Source of the DNA: Antedon mediterranea | Taxonomy: Eukaryota; Echinodermata; Crinoidea; Comatulida; Antedonidae | Assembly (NCBI RefSeq): GCF_964355755.1 | Contig: NC_092670.1 | Coordinates: forward strand, 19,219,201 to 19,283,200 | Reading direction: 5' to 3' | DNA: 64,000 nt | Part shown: piece by piece, positions 34,901 through 44,452 of the stretch | How the letters are laid out: each line of letters opens with the position of its first letter | Position numbering within the stretch: the stretch's first letter is position 1 | The notes under the pieces: model-generated | Databases searched by the model: none | What the model was told of the DNA's origin: nothing | The model's input: the letters and a program-made list of their open reading frames with translations, nothing else | Position numbers and translations under genes: made by a program

Positions 34901-37900
34901 ATGCCTGCAGTGTTTAGAAGATCATGAATTGTCATCATATGCTGAACTAGAAACTATTTGCCGTGTAAGTACAATACAGTTATTTTGTTTTTATACAATA
35001 AAATAGTTAAGTTAAGGTTTTACAAAACATATTGGTAATACAAAGAAAAACATGAAATAAATTATTATAATGAAAAAATTTTCAAATAAAATGAATGAAA
35101 GAAAACATTTTTTTATTTCTATATACAAATGATTTTATTTTTATTTGTAATTGATGTTATGAGCAAATTAAAAAAAAATTATCTAAATCATTTATTTGTC
35201 AACAGATTTTAACTGGAGAGGAGAACGTGTTTATTGAGCTACGTGACCTAACAGGGACTTGGTACCAAATGCTAGTAGCGAAGCTGCTGTACACCAACCC
35301 TACAGTAAAGACGTTTGATCTACAATATCACACAAAGGTGTTTTATTTGCTTATTCTTTACCACCAGTAAAGTTAATTCTATTAGTTTTGATTATTTCAA
35401 CTGTAAGCCTCAATGATTGCTGTATATGGGTATGAGTATAATGCCATGTTGAATTGCAGTATAATCCCACGCTTGAGTATAATCCCACGCTTGAGTATAA
35501 TCCCACTCTTTAGTATAATCCCACTCTTTAGTATAATCCCACTCTTTAGTATAATCCCACGCTTGAGTATAAGCCCACTCTTGAGTATAATCCCACGCTT
35601 GAGTATAAGCCCACTCTTGAGTATAATCCCACGCTCGAGTATAATCCCATGCTCGAGGATAATCCCATGCTCGAGGATAATCCCATGCTCGAGGATAATC
35701 CCATGCTCGAGTATAATCCCACGCTCGAGTATAATCCCACGCTCGAGTATAATCTCGTAAAATCCCACGATTGAATATAATCCCACGTTCGAGTATAATC
35801 CCACACTCAAGTATAATTATATAGATAGAATAGATTATAAATATAATCCCACCCTTCTCATTTAGGTTAATGAAAACAAGATTGTTAATGCAATCTGACT
35901 AATTATTGGCAAAATGTGTACCCAAGCCCATTGGGGCTATAATCGGGTCATATACAGTAATGAGGATTAATTATTTGGCAATTTGTCTTTCAATTTGGAA
36001 TCATTGTTCTCAATTTAGTCGTGTTTAGATGCGTACGGTGGCAGTAGCAGTTTGACCCCATTTGACAACATCTTGCTGGCAGCACTTGAGTTTGATATCC
36101 ATCAAGTTATTAAGGAAAGCAGGTAAATTTCAATTGAATCTTTAATTTCGGAATCTCTGTTCCGTAGAAATATACATCATTTTGTATAAATTAATAAATT
36201 TCATTACAAATACGTTTATTCATCAAATCATATATCAGTGATAAAATGATATGTACAATGTTTTAAAGAAAATGATGAAATGGGGTCTCAGGAAACAAGG
36301 AAGATTTGTCTAAAAGAGACCCCAAAATTAAATTAATTAAAACTATAATAAGTGACAAGAGTACAATATGGTGAATAATACTATTCCATTTTGTTTTTTA
36401 GCACATGCTTAAATAATTGGTGGTTCAGTGCTCATATAACAGATTTACTGCACCATTGTGGTCAGTTAGAAACTCACCAACTTAAGTAAGTACTTGAAAG
36501 TTAACATGTTGGCTCTCAATTTGCATTCAATAGCTGGAAGAACATAAGAAAGACAAATTAAATAATCTTCTAAACTAAATAATTAAATTTTTCAGCTATG
36601 GCTCCAACTTGAGGGAATTCTTACTTCTGGAATATGTATCTAGTCTAATGTCACATAAAAGGTATGATGATTGAGATTTTTATTTAGTTACATAGGTCAT
36701 ATGTACATATTAATGAAGATTGTCATGTTTTGCAATCCATGTCCAATCAGTGAGTGAGTGGCCGAGCGGTTAAGACAGTGGAACCGTAATCACGTAGCCA
36801 TAACATCGGCAGGGGTTCGAGGCTCACTCACTCCATGGTTCATGGTACACATCTAGCTCGTGTGCACTTTAAAGAACCTAGTACATCTTTCGAGACGAGT
36901 AGGGGGTTACCCCGGTGTATTAGTACATCACAGCCACTGATCACCAACTGGGCCCTCTGGGAGACCAGTCTTTGACTGAAGAGGTTACCCAGTATAAATA
37001 TATATTTCAATTCAATTCAGTCCTGCACAATAGCAGAATTTGAAGTGTAAAAAAAGGTTGATTTAGATTACCCATAAAATTTCACTCGCAGTGCAAAATG
37101 CTAAGATAAAAAAATAATAATGTTTAATATTTATACTTTTAATTTTTTTTAGTATGTGGCAGATATGTATGGGATATTTAGATCATTGTGCTGAGTCTGG
37201 CAGGTAGGAAATTAAAAGTATTATTGTAGTTTAAATATTTATAATAATATATAAACACAAGAGGCAAAGAACATTAATTCTAAACCGCCCGGTGATAAAT
37301 TTAATTAATTAATTTGAAACGATAAAGATGAGGAAATCTGTGAGAATGAGAAAAAGTCGCCCCAACCGAGACTCAAACTCGGACCGCCTGCTTGATATGC
37401 AGATGTCCTAACCATTAGACCACTGGGGCTTTCATGGTATTGTTCGAACTCGATTGGATAACGACTCTTTAACATTCTCGGCGTGGTACGGCGGAACAGC
37501 ACTAGTCCTCAGTTGTACGCACGCGCAACAGAGATCAAATTGATACGCCCTCATCTTACAGTATTTTTATTCACGAGGCGGGATCTCCGAAGAGATACTT
37601 TTATATATATAAACACAAGAGGCAAAGAACATTAATTCTAAACCGCCCGGTGATATACTGAAATTTAATTAATTTGAAACGATAAAGATGAGGAAATCTG
37701 TGAGAATGAGAAATATACATATATATATATATGTTGTTAGCTTGTAATATATCTGTTTCTTGTAAAATATAAATATCTTCTTGCTGTTGATTAATTTTTG
37801 TTGCTTTTATTTCGTACAGGCATTACCAAGAATTGCTAGTTGAACGAATTCCACTACAGACCAACAAAAAGGCTTTGAAACTCTTGGAAATGTGCAGAGA

Positions 37901-40900
37901 TCGAGATATGAAAGATCAAGGTAGCACTTTTCTATTGTGTATTTTCTAGTAGGAGTGTTTATTTCTTGATGTTAAAGCTCAGGTACAGGCATGAATTTTA
38001 AATATAATATCTGGTTAATTGTACATAAATCCAATATTTGTAACAGAAATCAAGACGAAAAACCATGAATTTCCCTAATATGGTCAAATACAAAATTTGG
38101 CAAAATTCTGCCAAAAAAACCAGGAAGACCTTTTTTCTGTAGTTAGGTAGTTAACATAATGTAATAACATGTCTGGTGACTCCCTAGAAGGTGAAAAAAG
38201 ATGGTGGATATACGGTGGATAATTTTTGCTATACAGTAGTAGCATGAAAATAAAATTCTGAAGTTGAATAAAAATACCAGAAATGTAAAATTCAAGTTAT
38301 ATTACCTATATTTAGTCATATAACATTTTTTACCACACCGTTTATTTTTCATAGCTTTTTAAAATACCTCTCTATTTTCAAAATTTGTGTACAAAAGAAT
38401 AGAGATTTTACTGTGTAATTTGAACTATCCCCCACTGATATGAAAGTGCTAATTTTCAAAAAGCTCCTGTAACACAAATAAAATCCCAAAAATTATGAAA
38501 CATAGGGGAAACTATAGATCGATAATTATTGGAATGTATGATCAATAGAAATTTTTTGCCCGCACCTGGCCTTTAATACTATATGTATTTTTCTTATTAG
38601 TTAAAACCATTTGTAAGGTGATGTGTATGCAAGCATTGCATAATGGTCGTCTTGGCTCAGCCTTGTCGTGGTGCATGCAGTCAAAAGATGCAGCCTTTGC
38701 CACTTATTTGTCGGAGAAGTTCTTGGCCGAGTACACAACAACTGGTGATTTCTCAAACTTGGACTTGATTGACAATCTAGGGCCTGGCATGCTTCTGAGT
38801 GATAGGCTTACATTTCTTGGTGAGTTGGTTAAATCGTTAATTCTAAAGCTCTGTCTACACTATCAAACTTTATGTGACAAAAAATGTGATGTGCCCATAT
38901 ATGGACATGATGATGTCGTATTACTACCATATTTAAACTTATCACTACCATATTTGGCCACATCGCACACCTTTTTTTGTCAAACTAGTTTGATAGTGTA
39001 GGCACAGCTTTACAGTAGTTTGTATTGTATAGATAGATCTTATAATTTTGTTTACATTTTATTTAAAGGAAAATATCGAGAATTTCACCGTCTCTACGAA
39101 AGTGGTAATTTTAGAGAGGGTGCATCGCTCTTGTTATCATTACTATCAGCCAAACTGGCACCAAAGAAGTAAGTGCAATATACTCTACATTGAATCTTTA
39201 TATTGTTCTAAAAGTATATTTTTATCTTATATAGTTCTAATTTCAGGAATCATTCACTGATAAATTATTTAAAGCTGTATTTTTATTACGTCTTCTAAAG
39301 CAGTATTAAAATAAAAAGCTTTAAAATTAACTTTCAATTACATACTTAATGCAGTTGGTTAAATCAGCTAACAAGTATATTTAAGAAGCATAAAGGAGAA
39401 AACCACTAAATGTACAGTATTTTAATGAAGATTGCAAATAACTGTTAGTTGCAGCATGAGGCTGTGTCCAAACACGGTCATTCTGTTCTAGATTCAAAAT
39501 GGCAATATTTGTAAAAGACTGTCCTTCCGACCCTTGACCCAAGCCTGCTGTAATGATCACACCGTTTTTCATCAGATTTGTTCGTAAAGCAACATTCTGA
39601 TCTTTTTTCTGACTAGTGAAACTGAAAACATATGTTCCAGGAATTTGACACAAAAAAAAACCAGTTTCTGCACTGTAATGATCACCAACATTTGTTATAA
39701 TGTTGTCGTATTTCATCGGACCAACAACTTCAAAGCTTGAATAGCTGTATGCAACTGTAAATGCTGACTTGCGTTGAATTTCTTCTCTGAGTGGTCCTTG
39801 TGGGCCCTTAGGTCCTAACTTACCAGGCGCTCCAGCATCCCCTTTCTGGCATTGTACACCAACTATTCCATCTGACCCTTTTTCTCCTTTCTGACCTGGG
39901 TTGCCAGTATTTCCAGGGTTGCCTGGGTTGCCCGGATTACCAGGAATTGCAGTACAACAGTTGCTGCATGTTTCTGCAGTAGCACATGTTTCATAAAATA
40001 GTTTCAATATGACTGCCAATCCAAACAATTTATCGTTAACCAACATATTGTATCTAAAATGATGAAATTTAAAATGATAATTTGTCTACTTTAGGGTCCA
40101 ACCTTTGTAGTTCCTTAATATACTGGTATTGTAGTGGTTTTAACAACAACAAAACTTTTAAGTTATTTTTTAACAACAAAGTTGAAATCATAACGTCTAA
40201 AAAATGTACAACATACCTTATTTGAAGATATTCACTTGTTGCTTAGTGCTTTGTGTATGTAAAAGTAGCGAATGAACTACTGTACTGATAAACTGTAGTT
40301 CTTATTTTGTATAATTACTATACAAAACACTTAGAACCAGGATGCTTTTTCTTCCTTATTGCAATTAAAGGAGCATGTCTGAAGAATTTACATACAAGTA
40401 CTGTATTGCTTTATGAAGCAGAAATAACAAATCTATTAATGTGTGTTTAAAAATCCATCCCACATTTCCTAATAAAATAGTATGTATGTTAGTTAATTCT
40501 CTGCTGCAAAGCTATAGGTAATGTATTTTGACAGCATGTAATGTTGAATTGAATTGTGTTATGCGCCCTTTAATACATTATAAGATTAAAAGTTTTCATG
40601 TTATAATAATTATAACAAAACTCTTGTAATCTATTGTTCTTCTTATCTTTTCCTGCATTCCTTGATTCGGAAGTAACTAATTTTGTTTGTTCTTGAGTGG
40701 AATAAACTGGAATGAACTGGAATAAACAGCTTCATTGTAATAACATGGATCTATTATAGGTTCATGGTAATTAAACCAGAACACACACATCATGGAGCTC
40801 CATGCACACATTAAGCTCTGTCTACAATATCAAACTTTATGTGACAAAAAAATGTGATGTTGCCAAATATGGACATGATGATGTCATATCACTACCATAT

Positions 40901-42766
40901 TTAAGCATATCACTACCATATTTGGGCACATCACATGTTTTTTGTCACAAAGTTTGATAGTGTAAACACAGCCTTAAACTTTGATCATCCCTTTTTCAGA
41001 TTCTGGTTGACTTTACTGACTGATGCCCTTCCATTGTTAGAGCTACAAGATGTGATATTATCTAGTAAACAAACTTATGAACTTATGCACAGTCTACAAG
41101 AATGTCGTGACTATCATACTCAACTCTACACTGATGAAGAATATTTAAATAAACACAAGGTATCACAGATTAGTTCCAGAAGGTCACTGCATGCTAATCA
41201 GCTCTGACCTTTACTCTCTGACCTTTACTCACCCACATGCAATTTTGCTGACTTAACTATTACAAAACCTTGCCATCATTTACCTCCGCCAAGGAGGTAT
41301 ATGTAATCGGTAGCGTGTGTTTGTTTGTTTGTTTGTTAGCAGGATTACTCAAAAAGTAATTACAAGATCTTTACCAAAATGAGTAGACAGATAGATATGT
41401 GGTCAAGGACCATTCCATTAAATTTTGGGACCATTTGGGACCACAGTCCGAATTCTGGACCACTTTTTAGTATACTTTTTTAGACCTGCTAGTGTTAAAA
41501 GATAGGACAAAATTTTTCAAAAGCCGGCGAGCAGTCTTAAAGTAACAAGTAAACTTTAATTGCATTTTCTCGAAAACTACTTGTCCAAAAAACTTCATTT
41601 TTTAACAAGAGGCAAGAGTTATAATTTGTGATTTGTAATTTTAAAACATAATTTGATTTAATGTGCACGTTTTTTGATGCGAGTAGTTTAAAAAACCTAT
41701 TTCTTTTCAAATTCACTCGTTTGATTTTCGCGTTGCTGTTCTATTGTTAGTCAACTGAAGCTACTGTTAATTGAAAGGCTTGTTACATAACCATTACACC
41801 AAACTCGCATACACATGCTTGTAATGAAATTAGCCTAAATCACAAACAGCATTAAGACACACACAAATATATATATATATTGTTTTTACCGGAGAAATCT
41901 TATGTAGGAGAATTTTACAGTAGGCAGAGGTATGCCCTCTCGGAGTGGCTTTCTAGTTTATTATCTGCTGTTGTTTATTACAGTATATAACTTACGGAAC
42001 TGTAGTAGGGTTTTGCTAATCATTGTACACAAAACCTCAGCTTTTATAAACTCTTGTCCACAACAGCTTTAATTCCGATCTGAAATACTTATCTGAATAC
42101 ATCCTATAAAAATCTCGGTGAGGCATGTAAGGTTTAATCTGAACAGGATTAGAACCCAGGGCCCAAACATACATTCATTCTTTTCCACATATTTGATTCA
42201 ATTCTTGCAAACATTAAAAGCATATTACTTGCGTTGTATGTAAGTTAGTTTGTTTACACTACAGTATAACTTCCAAGATATCCAGAAATTAGCTATAGGC
42301 CTATAATACCAACATATCATGCCTGGTCTGTACATGGAGGTATAAAATACCTCCATGGTCTGTATCTTCAATATGGGCCGAAATATTAAATAGCGAACCA
42401 CGTTTTCAACAAATATTTTCACCCTCGATAAACCATTTTCAATTCAGTTGAGATCCTTATGTTTTATGGCCCTTCACTCTAATTTTTAATTGCTCATTTT
42501 ACTTATTTCATGGATTACTTTTATTTTTATGTGAAGCGCAAGAGGCTTTATGCATTATTAATTCCAAATTTATTATTATTATGTTGCTCTCTGCATTTTG
42601 TTAAGTATTTTGCTCAGTTTTTGACTGCTTAATTTATTTCAACATATTTTTTATCCTTGTTTTTCAGGGTGCTTTTCATGCAGAGAAGGAGAAAATAGAA
42701 CTTTTGCAATTGGCACTTGCAAGGAATTTAGCCAAAGCCATCTTGGAAGAGGCATCATCTAGCTGA
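31937..42766 (+). CDS. NUP85: Nuclear pore complex protein Nup85, 666 aa, nineteen exons
   Basis: Exons: 31937-31969, 32538-32649, 32741-32851, 32951-33011, 33236-33309, 33405-33518, 33866-33987, 34163-34249, 34794-34964, 35206-35337, 36019-36122, 36402-36485, 36596-36661, 37153-37203, 37820-37920, 38601-38819, 39069-39168, 41000-41159, 42668-42766; phases close at 666 aa (human 656). Nup85 is an ACE1-type alpha-solenoid scaffold of the Nup107-160 Y-complex and also acts at kinetochores. Family signatures: '[18 protein letters not shown]', '[15 protein letters not shown]', '[12 protein letters not shown]', '[20 protein letters not shown]', '[20 protein letters not shown]', '[14 protein letters not shown]', '[14 protein letters not shown]'. 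Short first exon [11 protein letters not shown]. Introns hold two MITEs, a SINE, a tRNA-like gene, an 18-bp satellite, a Helitron-like element and the antisense C1q gene. Confidence 0.96.
33069..33143. mobile_element. Very short terminal-inverted-repeat element
   Basis: Starts ACAGTAGAAGACCC and ends GGGGTTCTACTACTGTA, about 75 bp, in a NUP85 intron. The termini pair as imperfect inverted repeats. Similar ends (tactgtagacccc, ttctactgta) occur at 6018-6206 and 6700-6893. Confidence 0.5.
35459..35816. repeat. 18-bp tandem repeat, about 20 copies, NUP85 intron 10
   Basis: Unit AGTATAATCCCACGCTTG with variants in the last five bases (gcttg, tcttt, gctcg), arranged in runs of like units. A multiple of three, so it gives artificial open frames on both strands. 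Confidence 0.95.
36750..37008 (+). mobile_element. tRNA-derived SINE, copy C
   Basis: Nearly identical to the copy at 12767: GTGGCCGAGCGGTTAAGACAG (A box), GGGGTTCGAGGCTC (B box), then the shared tail ending gttacccagtataaatata. About 50 bp of the body after 'ccatggttc' is deleted. NUP85 intron 13. Confidence 0.88.
37253..37357. repeat. About 105-bp direct repeat, copy 1
   Basis: From 'ataaacacaagaggcaaaga' to 'gtgagaatgagaaa'. Repeated almost exactly at 37609-37713; differences sit mainly at the tttaattaatt run. The tRNA-like gene abuts this copy. Confidence 0.9.
37359..37429 (-). tRNA. tRNA-like gene, anticodon ATC (nominally Asp), 71 nt
   Basis: Minus-strand cloverleaf: acceptor GCCCCAG/TTGGGGC (one G-T), D arm GTC..GAC with loop TAATGGTTAG, anticodon stem TCTGC/GCAGG with loop ATATCAA, variable CGGT, T arm CCGAG-TTTGAGT-CTCGG. 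The 3' flank has TTTTT within a few bases, a Pol III terminator. A box (TGGTCTAATGGTTAGG) and B box are intact. Anticodon ATC would read GAU, but animals normally use GTC for Asp, and the D arm resembles tRNA-Glu. It may be a tRNA-derived repeat head rather than a working tRNA, and lies beside a direct repeat. In NUP85 intron 14, antisense. Confidence 0.55.
37609..37713. repeat. About 105-bp direct repeat, copy 2
   Basis: Second copy of 37253-37357. The copies bracket about 250 bp (tRNA-like gene plus a 179-bp spacer), giving a repeat-unique-repeat layout. Followed by an (AT)n run. Confidence 0.9.
38845..39012. mobile_element. Palindromic MITE, full-length copy 12
   Basis: AAAGCTCTGTCTACACTATC to GTTTGATAGTGTAGGCACAGC, 168 bp, starting 25 bp after a NUP85 donor (38820). 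It takes up most of the intron 38820-39068. Confidence 0.88.
39381..40046 (-). CDS. Collagen-like C1q-domain secreted protein, 221 aa, nested in NUP85 intron 17
   Basis: One coding exon, antisense to and inside NUP85 intron 17. A hydrophobic N-terminus ([10 protein letters not shown], residues 8-17) is a weak signal peptide. Then a Cys-rich bit (CSNCC), about 16 Gly-X-Y triplets starting [16 protein letters not shown] with one interruption carrying a Cys (GVQCQKG), and a C-terminal C1q head of about 130 aa starting 'SAFTVAYSY' with '[15 protein letters not shown]' and ending 'SGFLLY'. C1q-type proteins trimerise through the head and act in recognition or innate immunity; the specific ligand cannot be told. 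Acceptor-like TTTTAG just upstream of ATG (near 40053) and a GTATGT donor at 40215 suggest a 5' UTR exon upstream. Confidence 0.9.
   Translation of the reverse strand: MLVNDKLFGLAVILKLFYETCATAETCSNCCTAIPGNPGNPGNPGNTGNPGQKGEKGSDGIVGVQCQKGDAGAPGKLGPKGPQGPLREEIQRKSAFTVAYSYSSFEVVGPMKYDNIITNVGDHYSAETGFFLCQIPGTYVFSFTSQKKDQNVALRTNLMKNGVIITAGLGQGSEGQSFTNIAILNLEQNDRVWTQPHAATNSYLQSSLKYCTFSGFLLYAS
40812..40977. mobile_element. Palindromic MITE, full-length copy 13
   Basis: TAAGCTCTGTCTACAATATC to GTTTGATAGTGTAAACACAGC, 166 bp. Ends 22 bp before the acceptor of NUP85 exon 18, so it sits in the branch-point region. Confidence 0.88.
41278..41956 (+). mobile_element. Helitron-like non-autonomous element, copy 1
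   Basis: About 679 bp. The left end ATTTACCTCCGCCAAGGAGG contains a hairpin (ACCTCC..GGAGGT), then 'taatcggtagcgtg' and a short (GTTT)n run. The right end holds a GGCAGAGGTATGC block, a hairpin region (ccctctcggagtggc) and CTTTCTAG|T. No coding capacity. Same family as 53830-54736. NUP85 intron 18. Confidence 0.8.
42333..42357. repeat. Inverted repeat CATGGAGGTAT-AAA-ATACCTCCATG
   Basis: Eleven-base perfect arms with a three-base loop. Identical arms to the perfect palindrome at 31834. In NUP85 intron 18. Confidence 0.9.
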
Positions 42767-44452
42767 GACTAACAAAAGAACACCTTTTTTGAGGATATAA
42801 AAACAGTTGGTGTATGTGATCGAGGACTTTTCTATTCAGAATAATGTTTTCTACACAGTATGTAGGTACTGCATACATACTCTACAAACAATGTTGCGTT
42901 GACTAAGATATACAATTCGAATAGAAAATAATAGTTAATTTCTGTTGAGCACAAAAGTTACCAATTGAATATGCCACATTCCAATTCTCCTGCATATAAT
43001 AGGTTATTTGGAGTAATAGACATTTTACACTGACAGTTACCATGTAACATCTAGAAAACAAGTTTACTTTAGATATATTTTGATGACATTGTATGATCAG
43101 CTTTTGTAAATAAATGAAACAAAACTCAATAAATAAATGTCTCACTCATGTGTTTTTATTAATAATAATGTTATGTCTGTGTAAATTTTATTTGATTCAT
43201 AAAGAGTATATTCTTGGAAAAGTGAGTATGTGTAAGTTGATCAATATATATTTGAATATGTATAATCAGTTATCTACTGCTTTATATCAATTCATATATA
43301 CTATTTATAATATATTAAACTACATAAGACCAAACAAAATTGTTTTATTTGTTTAAAAAAGGTACTTTCGTATTTACGAGGCAGGACCGTACATGATCAT
43401 TTTAAATGCACGAACACGCACGGTCCACAGAATCAATTAATTCGATCTATTTACAATACTTATGTTGATAATAGTTTACTTTGTAACTAAGCAACCATTC
43501 TTCCAAATATGGAAGAAGACATTTTACAAACGTTCCGCGAAAGTTCACTGTGTTTTCTTTCAACGTTGTTCGCAAATACCGATTGAAATATAATGATTGT
43601 TAATAATTTTTCAAATGAACTAACATTGTTTGTTCAAATTTATTGGAATTTTATATTTTTTGTGTTTATTTAGAACTATTTTACGTTAAAGTGAGCAACA
43701 GTACTCAAGTAAGACAAACGTTGTAAAATTAAGATTGGTGGCGCTCTACATAACAATAATATACAAGGCGACGATAAACTAACTGGCAGAGACACAGGTG
43801 TACGAAGATTATACAGAATAAACAACAGTAGTTGTAAGTTACCTATATTTCTGTATTCTTCATCTAATACAACATTACTTAAATTAATCATTTAGTTGAT
43901 GTTTATGCTTAAATCTGTAATTGCAACACGTTTTGTGGTCGTAAAAGTTATCTCCATACTTAGGCCACCAGATCATTAGCTCACGTTGTATTTTAAGTAG
44001 TGCTTAAGACGACCACTTGCTGTGTGAGTTGGTTTATCCATCAAAGTTGTTTGGCGCAGCTCAGTTGGTTCTTTGCAGAAATTGTTATTCATTCATCTTA
44101 TACTTTTGTACATTATTGCATGTATTTGTATGATACATTTAACCTAATAACTTGCAGGAATTGTGGTAATATATAAATGTCATTCTGTCTTTTTCTGTGC
44201 AAATAATAAATTGTGAAATGAATCTTAAATAAATCTACAAAATGATGTATAAGTTTTTGTTCTCAACTTTATTTTTCAGGCTTTAACCAACAACTTTATA
44301 TTTATATAGCATTTTTTCTATTTTCAGACAACTTACCATGGCTTAGCTTGAAACTTGATAGTTTCATTCCAACATTTAAAGTCGTACAGTAATAGTACTA
44401 AACAAAATCTGCACGATGACCTAACAAGCTATTAAAGGTGGTGACGATCACC
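42767..44452. other. NUP85 3' end and KIF19 upstream region
   Basis: NUP85 3' UTR with AATAAA near 43109 and 43129. A likely KIF19 5' UTR exon ends at about 43834 (GTTGTAAGTT donor). Acceptor-like sites at 44279 (ttttcag) and before 44329 precede the ATG. No coding gene seen; a few short open frames lack any recognised domain. Confidence 0.55.

Noticed and set aside
35397-35810. Overlapping 86-137-aa open frames on both strands
   Set aside because: All are products of the 18-bp tandem repeat in a NUP85 intron.
42125-42170. Second possible tRNA-like T-arm (GGGTTCTAATCC on the minus strand)
   Set aside because: Only a B-box-like string is visible; no acceptor or anticodon arm could be paired.
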